Source: an uncultured Lachnospiraceae bacterium (lineage in GTDB: Bacteria; Bacillota; Clostridia; Lachnospirales; Lachnospiraceae). From it: a stretch of DNA of 64,000 nt. Where the stretch lies: assembly GCA_910586715.1 (NCBI GenBank), contig CAJUJG010000004.1:53302-117301 (forward strand), given 5' to 3'. The position numbers and the translations under genes are program-made. Of this stretch, positions 18,320 to 24,714 are shown one piece after another (positions within the stretch are counted from its first letter, which is position 1; every line of letters starts with the position of its first letter). Below the pieces are notes generated by a model. The model was not told where the DNA came from. It made no database searches and saw only the letters and a list, made by a program, of their open reading frames with translations.

Positions 18320-18381
18320 GGTAAAACCTCCTTCCAATCCGTTGACTTGTTACTGTATATCATAAATTGCGCAAATATGAC

Positions 18382-19143
18382 CTAAAAGAATATTTTGAAA
18401 AACTTATATATGTAATCAAACAGGACAATGACAAGGAATACCACTATGAAACAGCAGATCACCTGCAGGTCCGTATGTATCTGCTGCAGGTCTTCTCCGT
18501 AAGCGGAACTTTCCGTCACTGTTTCGGTTTCCTGTTCTGTGTCCGGTTCCGTTTCCGACTCATTGTTCATTTCGGAAAGCATTTCCATTAAGGTTTTTAT
18601 TTCCCTGTTCAGGGTTTCTGTTTCTGCTCCTGCTGTGCTTCCCGGTTCTGATTCCGGTTCTGACCCTGGTTTTGGTTCGGATGACGTTTCCGGTTCTGAT
18701 TCTGTTTCTCTTTCTCCCTCTGTCTGCGCCACTCCCGGATTTCCTCGTCTATCGTCGCCGGCTCCGGAGTCTCCGTCTCCTCCTCCTGGCTGATCTGTAC
18801 TTTCGGCTGCCTCACTTCCGGGGCTTTCTTCGCTTTCGTCTTCCTTTGTGCTGCCTCTTTCTCCATCTCCAGCGTCTGAAGACTCACTGTTTTTATAAAC
18901 GGTATCTGCATCAGCAGCGCTTTCAGGAAATACAGTGTCCTTGTCAGCACGCGTTTCAGGAAGTTCATCATCATTGTTATCAGGCAGAAAAACAGCAGCA
19001 GCATTATCAGGCTCATCAGGTTTACCGTCATTTTCTTTTTCCTCCGCTCTTTCTTCCCTGTCGTTTTCTTCCGCGGCCGCTTCCGGTTCTTCGCCGGAGG
19101 CAGCCGCAAGGACAAGTGAATCGAATAATTCCGTCATACGCAT
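18382..19143 (-). CDS. Acidic low-complexity protein with C-terminal membrane anchor
   Basis: A 253-residue protein with no signal peptide. Residues 20-210 are almost entirely Glu, Asp, Ser, Gly, Pro, Thr and Ala, with several SEPE/ETE runs. A single hydrophobic segment (CCFIVVFLVIVLFDYIY) occupies residues 230-247, followed by a short basic tail. It would therefore be tail-anchored. It lies between the coat-like gene and a 180-residue protein in the structural block. The start has no clear ribosome binding site and follows the preceding stop almost directly, suggesting translational coupling. Function unknown; a spacer or assembly role is a guess. Confidence 0.6.
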   Translation of the reverse strand: MRMTELFDSLVLAAASGEEPEAAAEENDREERAEEKENDGKPDEPDNAAAVFLPDNNDDELPETRADKDTVFPESAADADTVYKNSESSDAGDGERGSTKEDESEESPGSEAAESTDQPGGGDGDSGAGDDRRGNPGVAQTEGERETESEPETSSEPKPGSEPESEPGSTAGAETETLNREIKTLMEMLSEMNNESETEPDTEQETETVTESSAYGEDLQQIHTDLQVICCFIVVFLVIVLFDYIYKFFKIFF

Positions 19144-19146
19144 AAG

Positions 19147-19689
19147 TTATACTGCTTTCTTGTCGGACTTCGCCCCGTTCTTTTCCGGGGCAGTTCCATT
19201 CTTTTCCGGTTCTGCCTTTTCCGGACCGGTTTCATTCTTTTCCGGTTCTGCCGGCTCATTCAGCATATTAAGTACGCGCTGTACGCTTATAGAATCCGGA
19301 GCGTCACAGGAAACCATCCCGGGGAGTTCAAGCCCTTCAACTCGGTATGGAACAAACCTCACGTTTGATTTGTATGCAATATCGGTAAGTTTCAGGGAGG
19401 GCTTTCCGTCCGATCCGACTGCCATTTCAAATGTTCCCTCATAGATTGCCGGCGCAAGGCGGACTTTGTCGCGCATTGCATAATCAACCCAGCTTTTACC
19501 GCGCTGCATGCCGACCGGCTTTGTGATGTCAAACTCCGACTGTACGGCGTACATTTGGTTCAGGAACACGTAATGTATTGTACAGCCGCGTATCTTGGAA
19601 CCGTCCTCCCCGATTGTGTCAATCGCGTTTGCAAAAAACACCAGTATGTCGCATTTCTGTGAAAAACCCATTATTCCCATAGAATCCAT
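19147..19689 (-). CDS. Phage protein, possible ssDNA-binding (pV-like)
   Basis: A 180-residue soluble protein. The ATG at 19689 has a strong AAAGGAGG site; an upstream in-frame ATG would overlap the preceding gene. Residues 1-125 are rich in aromatic and beta-prone segments (CDILVFFANAID, CTIHYVFLNQMY, NVRFVPYRVEG), and the last 35 residues are a Glu/Lys/Pro linker with repeated PEKNG motifs. Filamentous phages encode an ssDNA-binding protein upstream of the coat genes, and this is the best candidate by position and size, but I do not recognise an OB-fold signature. Confidence 0.5.
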   Translation of the reverse strand: MDSMGIMGFSQKCDILVFFANAIDTIGEDGSKIRGCTIHYVFLNQMYAVQSEFDITKPVGMQRGKSWVDYAMRDKVRLAPAIYEGTFEMAVGSDGKPSLKLTDIAYKSNVRFVPYRVEGLELPGMVSCDAPDSISVQRVLNMLNEPAEPEKNETGPEKAEPEKNGTAPEKNGAKSDKKAV

Positions 19690-19703
19690 TTCTGTTTCCT
19701 CCT

Positions 19704-20090
19704 TTAAAACGGTATTATATTGTCTTCGTGTTTCTCCCATTTCCTCTTTATCCATTCAAGCCACCTTTTCTCATCCTTCCTGCCTGCCCCGGTAGCAGCA
19801 CACATTTCATGGAACGAATTGACCGTATGCCCTTCATATGCTTCCAGGTATTCAATGAACGTGAGGGATATATGGTCGAGATGGATGAGGTCCACGTACC
19901 GACGGTATTCGTCGTGATAATGTTCCATTATTTTATCCGTTGCCCACCATTTGTATATAAAACGCGGTTCCTTTCTCCGGTCCAGCTTTTTACGCAGTTC
20001 CTCTTCCGTCATGCCTGTACAGTCCCACAGCCATTCTTCATAACTTTTTACCATGACAGCCGTGCCGTCTGACAGTATATATTCTTTCAT
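19704..20090 (-). CDS. 128-residue phage protein of unknown function
   Basis: A soluble, Trp-, Tyr- and charge-rich protein (RFIYKWWATD, EKRWLEWIKRKW). Its start overlaps the end of the upstream two-helix membrane protein by four bases and its stop lies 14 bp before the next gene, so it is in the middle of the operon. No domain recognised. In the replication-proximal half of a filamentous phage a small DNA-binding protein would be reasonable, but nothing in the sequence proves this. Confidence 0.55.
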   Translation of the reverse strand: MKEYILSDGTAVMVKSYEEWLWDCTGMTEEELRKKLDRRKEPRFIYKWWATDKIMEHYHDEYRRYVDLIHLDHISLTFIEYLEAYEGHTVNSFHEMCAATGAGRKDEKRWLEWIKRKWEKHEDNIIPF

Positions 20091-20350
20091 CCGTTTTCGG
20101 ATGCGCTGCTGTCATCAGGTTTTTTCCTGCGCAGTTTACGGCTTATCACTTCAAGAAGCATTACAATGACGGTTGTTACAACCAAAACGGCTATATCCAC
20201 AATAAGCAGATGCATTTTCGGCGGTATAACACTGATTTCCCTGCCGTGCATAAAATAATATACGAACCAGTACAGGTTATATACCCCCAGTCCAATCAAG
20301 CCTAAACTAAAGCTTTCTCCGAGTATCTTTTTAAATCCTTTTATTTCCAT
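20087..20350 (-). CDS. 87-residue phage membrane protein
   Basis: Two hydrophobic segments are visible (about residues 13-34 and 48-68), with a basic RKLRRKK stretch after the second and a Ser/Asp-rich tail. An AAAGAGG site precedes the ATG at 20350. It is the first gene of the structural operon after the large noncoding region at 20351-21171. It could be a minor virion or assembly protein; function unknown. Confidence 0.6.
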   Translation of the reverse strand: MEIKGFKKILGESFSLGLIGLGVYNLYWFVYYFMHGREISVIPPKMHLLIVDIAVLVVTTVIVMLLEVISRKLRRKKPDDSSASENG

Positions 20351-21171
20351 AATTTACCTCTTTCTCTTTATTCTCTGTTCGCCCTTTTCCCTGCCGGGGA
20401 GGGCGGCAGCGTCGGCCAGCCTGCGGCGGCCGAAAGGGCAAAGGGCGTTTCCGTCAGCAGGACTTTTGGCGGCGCCTCCACGCTGTGAACCGGCAAGCCG
20501 CACTAAATTCAGGCTTCGCGCAAGGGCAGCGCTCGCCTTCATCAAGTGCTTTGTTGCCGGCAGGAAGACGGCGCCGCAAAGCACTGCCGCCGCAGGCTGA
20601 TGCCGGGCTTTTCCGGCGGAATTTCACCCTTTCCGGTTCCGCGGGATTCGGTTTGGGGGAGACCCCCAGGCCCGCACTAACCTCGAGGCTGCGCACTTTG
20701 TGCACGGCTTGCCTCACTCTGTTCGGGGGGGCGCCGTACAGCCGTGCTTGCTCTCGCTAAGTGCTTCCGGCATAGCCCCCTAATAGTAGGAAATTATCAT
20801 TCTGCACGGTCAAAACTGTTAAACAGAAAAGGTTTTCTCCGCGCCGCATATTTCCAAAAATTGTCTTATATTTTCATTTCCACATGGCTAAGCGGTACGC
20901 CCTGTCAAGGGACTTTCGCGGCATAAAGTACGGCTAAAGGGCAAGCCGTAATTTATTCCACGGTTCCCCTGACAGGTCTAGTGTACAGCGGCGCAACGGC
21001 TTTGCCGATAACGGGGAACCGATTAAAGAACAAATCGGAGCCCCGTTACCGTCAAGTCCATTGTACCGCCGTACACAGGGAATCGAAGCCGTGAACGTAC
21101 AAGTTCGCAGGGCTCCGCCCTACAACCCGGCCTCCTCCAAAGAACCAATTAGGCGCTGCCGGAAAGTTATT
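20351..21171. other. GC-rich structured noncoding region, candidate phage origin/packaging region
   Basis: About 820 bp with no supported gene and much higher GC than its surroundings. It has many inverted repeats. One large cruciform spans roughly 20907-20979: outer CTGTCAAGGG/CCCCTGACAG, inner ACGGCT/AGCCGT. A second spans about 20981-21078: outer GTGTAC/GTACAC, with inner hairpins CGGC-TTT-GCCG and AACGGGG...CCCCGTT. Such paired branched structures are typical of the intergenic origin region of filamentous phages. Short open frames here are random GC-rich frames. Confidence 0.6.
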
Positions 21172-21459
21172 TTACTGGCGGACGGCTTCTGCAGTTTCCA
21201 GTTCCTCAAACAGGGCATCTACCCTTCGGGATATTAATGATACGCTGCCGATTTTCTGCATCAGGCTGTCAAGCCTCTTCTTACGCTCCGCTATCTGTTC
21301 ATCGTAACGCTGGAGCATGAGTTTACGTTCCAGTTCTCCGTTCTTGTATTCCGTGAGTATTCCTATCAGCTTTTTGGAAAAGTCGGCTCCGGACTGGCTG
21401 TCAACAAACTCTACAAGGCTGCTGGGTATGCGTACGGATTTCTGTATCATTTTTTCCAA
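21172..21459 (-). CDS. Ribbon-helix-helix-like regulator
   Basis: A 95-residue protein whose N-terminus (QKSVRIPSSLVEFVDSQSG) looks like the beta strand and first helix of a ribbon-helix-helix DNA-binding domain; the rest is a charged coiled coil (residues 45-90). It probably starts at TTG 21459 with AAAGGAG eleven bases upstream; an ATG three codons later is the alternative. It flanks the structured noncoding region, so replication or copy control is plausible. It is transcribed away from the XRE repressor. Confidence 0.6.
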   Translation of the reverse strand: MEKMIQKSVRIPSSLVEFVDSQSGADFSKKLIGILTEYKNGELERKLMLQRYDEQIAERKKRLDSLMQKIGSVSLISRRVDALFEELETAEAVRQ

Positions 21460-21493
21460 TCAAATCAATCTCCTTTCTGACTCCTTTCCGGTA

Positions 21494-21781
21494 TTATCCA
21501 AATGGCAGTTCTTCAGGCTCTTCTGTGTCATCATCCGGGAAATTCTCCAGTTCATGACAGCATTGTGCAAGCTTTCCGGCGCATTCATTAAAATCCTTTG
21601 ATGTAAAAAGGATATATCCATTGCAAAAAGGAGAAGATGCCTTTTCAAAACCTACTAATGCATACTCAATAAACGAATGGGTTTCAGCTTCTTTCCCTTT
21701 TTCAAAAACAAAACATGCCTGCATGATAACATAACCGATGGACCTGATTCTGCCATCTTTACATTTAAAACATTTCATCAA
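21494..21781 (-). CDS. 95-residue phage protein with N-terminal CxxC
   Basis: A small soluble protein starting MMKCFKCKDGRIRSIGY, with a CxxC pair, more cysteines further on (MQACF, FCNGY, AQCCHEL) and an acidic tail (DDDTEEPEE). It is the first minus-strand gene of the element operon, with AAAGAGG before the ATG and the divergent regulatory region upstream. Function unknown; the cysteines might bind zinc. Confidence 0.55.
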   Translation of the reverse strand: MMKCFKCKDGRIRSIGYVIMQACFVFEKGKEAETHSFIEYALVGFEKASSPFCNGYILFTSKDFNECAGKLAQCCHELENFPDDDTEEPEELPFG

Positions 21782-21848
21782 TCAACCTCTTTCCAGCAAT
21801 CGCGATTCGCTTGTTTCATTCTCATTACATATGTGATACAATAAAGTA

Positions 21849-21886
21849 TTAGATTAATCTAATAAGACATTGGTTGTCTTACAAAT
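21849..21886. promoter_or_regulatory. Divergent control region with three palindromes
   Basis: Between the leftward early gene and the rightward repressor lie TTAGATTAATCTAA (21849-21862, perfect palindrome), TAAGACA...TGTCTTA (21863-21881), and a variant of the element palindrome, GGTTGTCTTACAAAT (21872-21886). These are likely operators for the XRE repressor and switch control. Confidence 0.6.
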
Positions 21887-21957
21887 GTATTATATCCAAC
21901 TAATATTGGAATGTCAATATTATTATCCTTTTTTTATTGGATAATCGGAGGAATAAA

Positions 21958-22335
21958 ATGAATAAACTAAATGGTATAGAATTTGGAAAAAGGCTAGAAA
22001 AAGCAATGAAAGATGCAAAACTAACAAATACAGAAATTACAAACAGCTTAAATTTAAACAAAAATGCAATTGGCAATTATAAAAATGGACAAATACCAAA
22101 TGCTGCAATTATAGTTGAATTATCCAACTTCTTAGGGATTAGTATTGATTATTTACTAACTGGAAAAAATCCAAAAGATCTAACACTAGAGGAAAAAAAT
22201 TTAATTGAACTATATCGAAATACAAATGACATTGGTCAACCATTGACAATAAAACACGCAAAAGATATTCAACAAGCATTACCAAGATCTGACCAAACAC
22301 AGGAGCAAAAATCATTAAATTCACAGATTGGATAA
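21958..22335 (+). CDS. XRE-family repressor
   Basis: A 125-residue regulator with an N-terminal helix-turn-helix (GKRLEKAMKDAKLTNTEI then LNLNKNAIGNYKNGQIP then NFLGISIDYLLTG), the Cro/C1 type common in phages, and a short C-terminal helical part. The ATG at 21958 with GGAGG seven bases upstream is the start. It is transcribed divergently from the phage operon and shares a palindrome-rich intergenic region with it, so it is the probable lysogeny repressor. It is translationally close to the NERD gene. Confidence 0.88.
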   Translation: MNKLNGIEFGKRLEKAMKDAKLTNTEITNSLNLNKNAIGNYKNGQIPNAAIIVELSNFLGISIDYLLTGKNPKDLTLEEKNLIELYRNTNDIGQPLTIKHAKDIQQALPRSDQTQEQKSLNSQIG

Positions 22336-22348
22336 GGAAAAAATAAAA

Positions 22349-23194
22349 ATGAATACATTTGGAGCATATACAATAACTGGTAATTTATCCTTAATAATTC
22401 TTAGCTTAGCCTTTATAGGTGCCATAACTGTAATTGTAATTTTGTTTAAAATAATAGCCAAACTTTCCAAAATCATTATAAAACCTAAAAAAAATATAAC
22501 TATTGAAAAAAATGTACCTAAATATAGTTCATCTACATATTTTAATAAAACAATTGATGAATACCTTAAATCAACATATTACTTATCAACTCATCTATCT
22601 TTAAATGCAGTTAAAAGCGATAAAGGAAGATATGGCGAATATACAATTTTTAAAGTTCTTCAGACACAGGAACATTATGGAGGAAGATTTCTTTTTAATT
22701 GCTATCTGCCAAAAGATAATAAACAGACAACCGAAATTGATATAATCCTACTGACTTTAAACGGCATCTTTGTTTTTGAAAGTAAAAATTATAATGGTTG
22801 GATATATGGAAGTGAACATCAAGAATTTTGGACACAAACATTACCAGCAGGGAATAAAATACATAAAGAACACTTTTACAATCCTATAATGCAGAATAAG
22901 TCACACATAAAATCTCTAAAAAAACTAATTGGAGATACCTATCCAATATACTCTATTGTAGTTTTTTCATACAATTGTAAATTAAAAAATATTAGTGCGT
23001 CAGATCCCATGACAAAAATAGTATCTATCAATGATTTAAATTCAGCAGTAACGTATTTATTAAACCAACGACCTAATTCTTTAACACAAGACACGCTAAT
23101 ATCTATATATAACCAACTCTATCCTTATACACAGGTATCGGAAGAGGTCAAGCGGAAACATGCCGAAGACATACAGGCAAAAAAACAAGAATAA
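22349..23194 (+). CDS. NERD-domain membrane protein
   Basis: A 281-residue protein with one N-terminal membrane helix (about residues 10-35) and a cytoplasmic NERD (nuclease-related) domain: GRYGEYTIFKVL, then TTEIDIILLTLNGIFVFESKNYNGWIYG, which carries the acidic D and ExK residues of a PD-(D/E)XK-like nuclease core. It follows the repressor gene with a 13-bp gap and is likely co-transcribed and expressed in the lysogen. Such genes are often prophage cargo with a defence or exclusion role; that is inference. A strong terminator follows at 23190. Confidence 0.78.
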   Translation: MNTFGAYTITGNLSLIILSLAFIGAITVIVILFKIIAKLSKIIIKPKKNITIEKNVPKYSSSTYFNKTIDEYLKSTYYLSTHLSLNAVKSDKGRYGEYTIFKVLQTQEHYGGRFLFNCYLPKDNKQTTEIDIILLTLNGIFVFESKNYNGWIYGSEHQEFWTQTLPAGNKIHKEHFYNPIMQNKSHIKSLKKLIGDTYPIYSIVVFSYNCKLKNISASDPMTKIVSINDLNSAVTYLLNQRPNSLTQDTLISIYNQLYPYTQVSEEVKRKHAEDIQAKKQE

Positions 23195-23236
23195 GAAATA
23201 GCGGAGCCTGCATATGAGGTTCCGCTATTTCTTATC
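23190..23236 (+). terminator. Terminator after repressor-NERD operon
   Basis: The arms AAGAAATAGCGGAGCC and GGTTCCGCTATTTCTT pair over 16 bases with a short loop directly at the NERD stop codon. Confidence 0.85.
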
Positions 23237-23313
23237 TTCATAGAGATTGTTGATTGATTAGATTAATATTATCACAACTCGTATCTAAATGCAAACATAT
23301 TTTTGTATATTTA

Positions 23314-23342
23314 TTGACATCATTTGACAAAAATTATAAACT
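23314..23342 (+). promoter_or_regulatory. Promoter of the toxin-like small gene
   Basis: TTGACA (23314-23319), 17 bases, then TAAACT (23337-23342), placing transcription start about 40 bp before the small gene ATG. Confidence 0.7.
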
Positions 23343-23389
23343 ATTGATGTTACCCCTCCAATACTGGTGACAGGAAGGAGGTGCAAAGC

Positions 23390-23482
23390 ATGGAGTTAAT
23401 CACATCATTCATTCTCTCTGTTATGTCAGGTGTAGTAGCCGCCTACATTTGGAAATGGTTAGACAGAGATGATAAACGGTAA
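23390..23482 (+). CDS. 30-residue membrane toxin-like peptide (type I TA candidate)
   Basis: A tiny gene encoding MELITSFILSVMSGVV followed by AAYIWKWLDRDDKR. It has one membrane helix with a Trp-rich boundary and a charged tail, the form of type I toxin peptides such as TxpA, BsrG or Fst. A very strong GGAAGGAGG site precedes the ATG. It has its own consensus promoter upstream and a hairpin terminator downstream, and an opposing consensus promoter lies about 110 bp past its stop. It lies at the right end of the prophage, where it may stabilise the element. Toxicity is inferred, not shown. Confidence 0.65.
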   Translation: MELITSFILSVMSGVVAAYIWKWLDRDDKR

Positions 23483-23512
23483 CTAGCCTAGGATTGGTCA
23501 TCCTTAATTGAC

Positions 23513-23585
23513 AAAAAACCCTAAGAGATAGCCGCTCTTAGGGTTTTGTTTACTGCAAGCATAGATTAAATCACATCATTTGCCT
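23513..23585 (-). ncRNA. Candidate antisense antitoxin RNA
   Basis: A minus-strand promoter, TTGCAA (23620-23615), 17 bases, TATAAT (23597-23592), should start an RNA near 23585 running toward the toxin-like gene. It would end at the hairpin 23515-23547, followed on the minus strand by six T. The RNA of about 70 nt would be complementary to the 3' UTR of the toxin mRNA, as in TxpA/RatA-type pairs. Confidence 0.5.
23515..23547. terminator. Bidirectional terminator between toxin mRNA and antisense RNA
   Basis: AAAACCCTAAGAG and CTCTTAGGGTTTT pair perfectly over 13 bases; T-rich runs follow on both strands. Confidence 0.85.
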
Positions 23586-23591
23586 ACCGCT

Positions 23592-23620
23592 ATTATAGCA
23601 TATGCATTTTTGCATTGCAA
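23592..23620 (-). promoter_or_regulatory. Consensus antisense promoter
   Basis: TTGCAA and a perfect TATAAT separated by 17 bases on the minus strand, reading toward the toxin-like gene. Confidence 0.7.
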
Positions 23621-23700
23621 GATACTTGTATTACAAAATTTCTTCAGCTTTCCAAAAACATCCAAAATTTGTCTTACAAATTCATTTTTTAGGCACCAAA

Positions 23701-23749
23701 ACTCTTAATCAGGGTGTCCAGGGTTTAATCTCCTGGCGGTGCATGAAAA
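23701..23749 (+). repeat. attR: decayed copy of the tRNA-Lys 3' half
   Basis: This segment repeats 11099-11147 with four mismatches in the T-arm region (GGGTTTAATCTCC in place of GGGTTCGAGCCCC). It has no tRNA 5' half and is no longer able to form a T-arm. It marks the right boundary of the prophage. Confidence 0.88.
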
Positions 23750-23871
23750 AATTGTATTTATATGGGTTTAAGGATTTTTTGTTTGCAATTTTCTTTCGTT
23801 TATCTTTTGTTATCAGTAGCTAGACAGATACTAAAATCTATTTCCACATATTTATAAAAGAACATAAATGA

Positions 23872-23915
23872 AAAAAGGTTGTAAGTCCAAGAATTCTTGA
23901 ATTTACAACCTTTTT
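23872..23915. terminator. Long bidirectional hairpin terminator
   Basis: AAAAAGGTTGTAA and TTACAACCTTTTT flank an inner CAAGAATTCTTG palindrome. It lies just downstream of tRNA-Arg on the minus strand and terminates it. Confidence 0.85.
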
Positions 23916-23918
23916 CAA

Positions 23919-23990
23919 CGTTCCCTGCGAGAATCGAACTCACAACTGGGGCTTAGGAGGCTCCTGTTATATCCATTTAACTAAGGGAAC
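23919..23990 (-). tRNA. tRNA-Arg (anticodon CCT)
   Basis: On the minus strand the acceptor GTTCCCT/AGGGAAC pairs fully. The D-arm contains GTTAAATGGATATAAC. The anticodon loop CTCCTAA gives CCT. The T-arm is GTGAG-TTCGATT-CTCGC and the discriminator is G. The anticodon stem GGAGC/GCCCC has one A-C mismatch at the middle pair, unusual for this tRNA. The gene is probably functional. Confidence 0.85.
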
Positions 23991-24013
23991 TTATTCTGCT
24001 TTTGTGCCTCTTT

Positions 24014-24084
24014 CATTATCAGAAAGTAACGAACTCAACTAAAACTTAGGAGGCGTATGCCCTATCCAACTAAGCTATGAGGAC
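24014..24084 (-). pseudogene. Decayed second tRNA-Arg (CCT)
   Basis: The 5' half (GTCCTCATAGCTTAGTTGG, then the anticodon region CGCCTCCTAAG) is a normal tRNA-Arg, but the following 3' half cannot pair with either the acceptor or the anticodon stem. Only a loose T-loop-like GAGTTCGTTAC remains. It lies 24 bp upstream of the intact tRNA-Arg. Confidence 0.65.
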
Positions 24085-24193
24085 TCGTATGACACTACTC
24101 ATATGTGAAGCCTGCCAAAAGGCAGGCATCTCCCACATACATTATTAGTATACCGAAATAACAGCAAAACGTCAAATACAAATTTTGTACTTC

Positions 24194-24592
24194 TTAACAA
24201 TGACCATGATGTCCGCGTCCATGATGCCCACCGTGGTGACCTCTTCTTTGTGTCGTCTGCGGAGCACAATACGTTGTGGTCTGCGCCGGTTTCCCGTGCT
24301 CGTGGCAGTGATCACAAATACCATCCTCATCATCATCCACGAAATAGTCACAGATACCATCCTCATTTTCATCCCAATAACAATGATTATCGCAAATGCC
24401 GTCACTATTATCATCTACGAAACAATGACCGTAATTATCACAATAGCCGTCACCGTCCGCATCTAAGAAACATTCACCCATGTTACAATGTCCTATTCCG
24501 CAGGTCTGAGGCTGTGCTTCTGCAGCCATAACCGGAATTGAAGCAGAAAGTACCATAAAACATGAAAGACCGATCGCTAACGCCTTTTTCAT
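24194..24592 (-). CDS. Secreted protein with calcium-loop-like repeats and His-rich tail
   Basis: A 132-residue protein with a signal peptide (MKKALAIGLSCFMVLSASIP, cleavage after VMA). Four repeats of the type DxDGDGYCDNYG, DDNSDGICDNH, DENEDGICDY and DDDEDGICDHC follow, resembling the D-x-[DN]-x-DG loop of EF-hand or dockerin modules, but with a Cys after each loop. The tail is HHGGHHGRGHHGHC. Ca2+ or transition-metal binding at the cell surface is likely; no anchor is visible. The ATG at 24592 has TAGGAGG upstream. It stands alone between tRNA-Arg and the DUF3881 gene. Confidence 0.75.
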   Translation of the reverse strand: MKKALAIGLSCFMVLSASIPVMAAEAQPQTCGIGHCNMGECFLDADGDGYCDNYGHCFVDDNSDGICDNHCYWDENEDGICDYFVDDDEDGICDHCHEHGKPAQTTTYCAPQTTQRRGHHGGHHGRGHHGHC

Positions 24593-24714
24593 AAACAAAT
24601 ACCTCCTAATATACAAAAAACCATATTATCTGTAGTATACTGAGTATACCACATAACTATTTTTATTTCCAGTCTATTCCATAACTTAGTTATTAAAAAT
24701 GAATAAATAACAAT

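Larger units (their letters stand above)
11100..23748. mobile_element. Integrated inovirus-like (filamentous phage) prophage, about 12.6 kb
   Basis: The element is bounded by the tRNA-Lys direct repeats. It encodes a tyrosine recombinase, a Rep_trans-like initiator, a Zot/pI-like ATPase with one N-terminal membrane segment, small hydrophobic proteins, a large signal-peptide protein with a C-terminal membrane anchor, a 70-residue coat-like peptide, a divergent XRE repressor, and cargo genes. Most genes run on the minus strand; repressor, NERD and toxin genes run on the plus strand. The lack of a secretin fits a host without an outer membrane. The genome is larger than the classical 6-8 kb Ff phages. 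The identity rests on gene content and order; no capsid, terminase, portal, tail or conjugation genes are present. Confidence 0.8.

Noticed and set aside
18609..19145. 168- and 157-codon frames overlapping the acidic phage protein
   Set aside because: Both are low-complexity by-products of the repetitive acidic gene and lack translation signals; the 253-codon frame keeps a membrane anchor and operon spacing.
20354..20760. Frames of 76-91 codons on both strands in the GC-rich region
   Set aside because: They overlap each other, have no ribosome binding sites, and arise from stop-poor GC-rich DNA rich in inverted repeats.
11100..23748. Integrative conjugative element
   Set aside because: No relaxase, coupling protein, VirB4-like or mating-pair genes are present; the ATPase, coat-like and anchored proteins fit a filamentous phage better.
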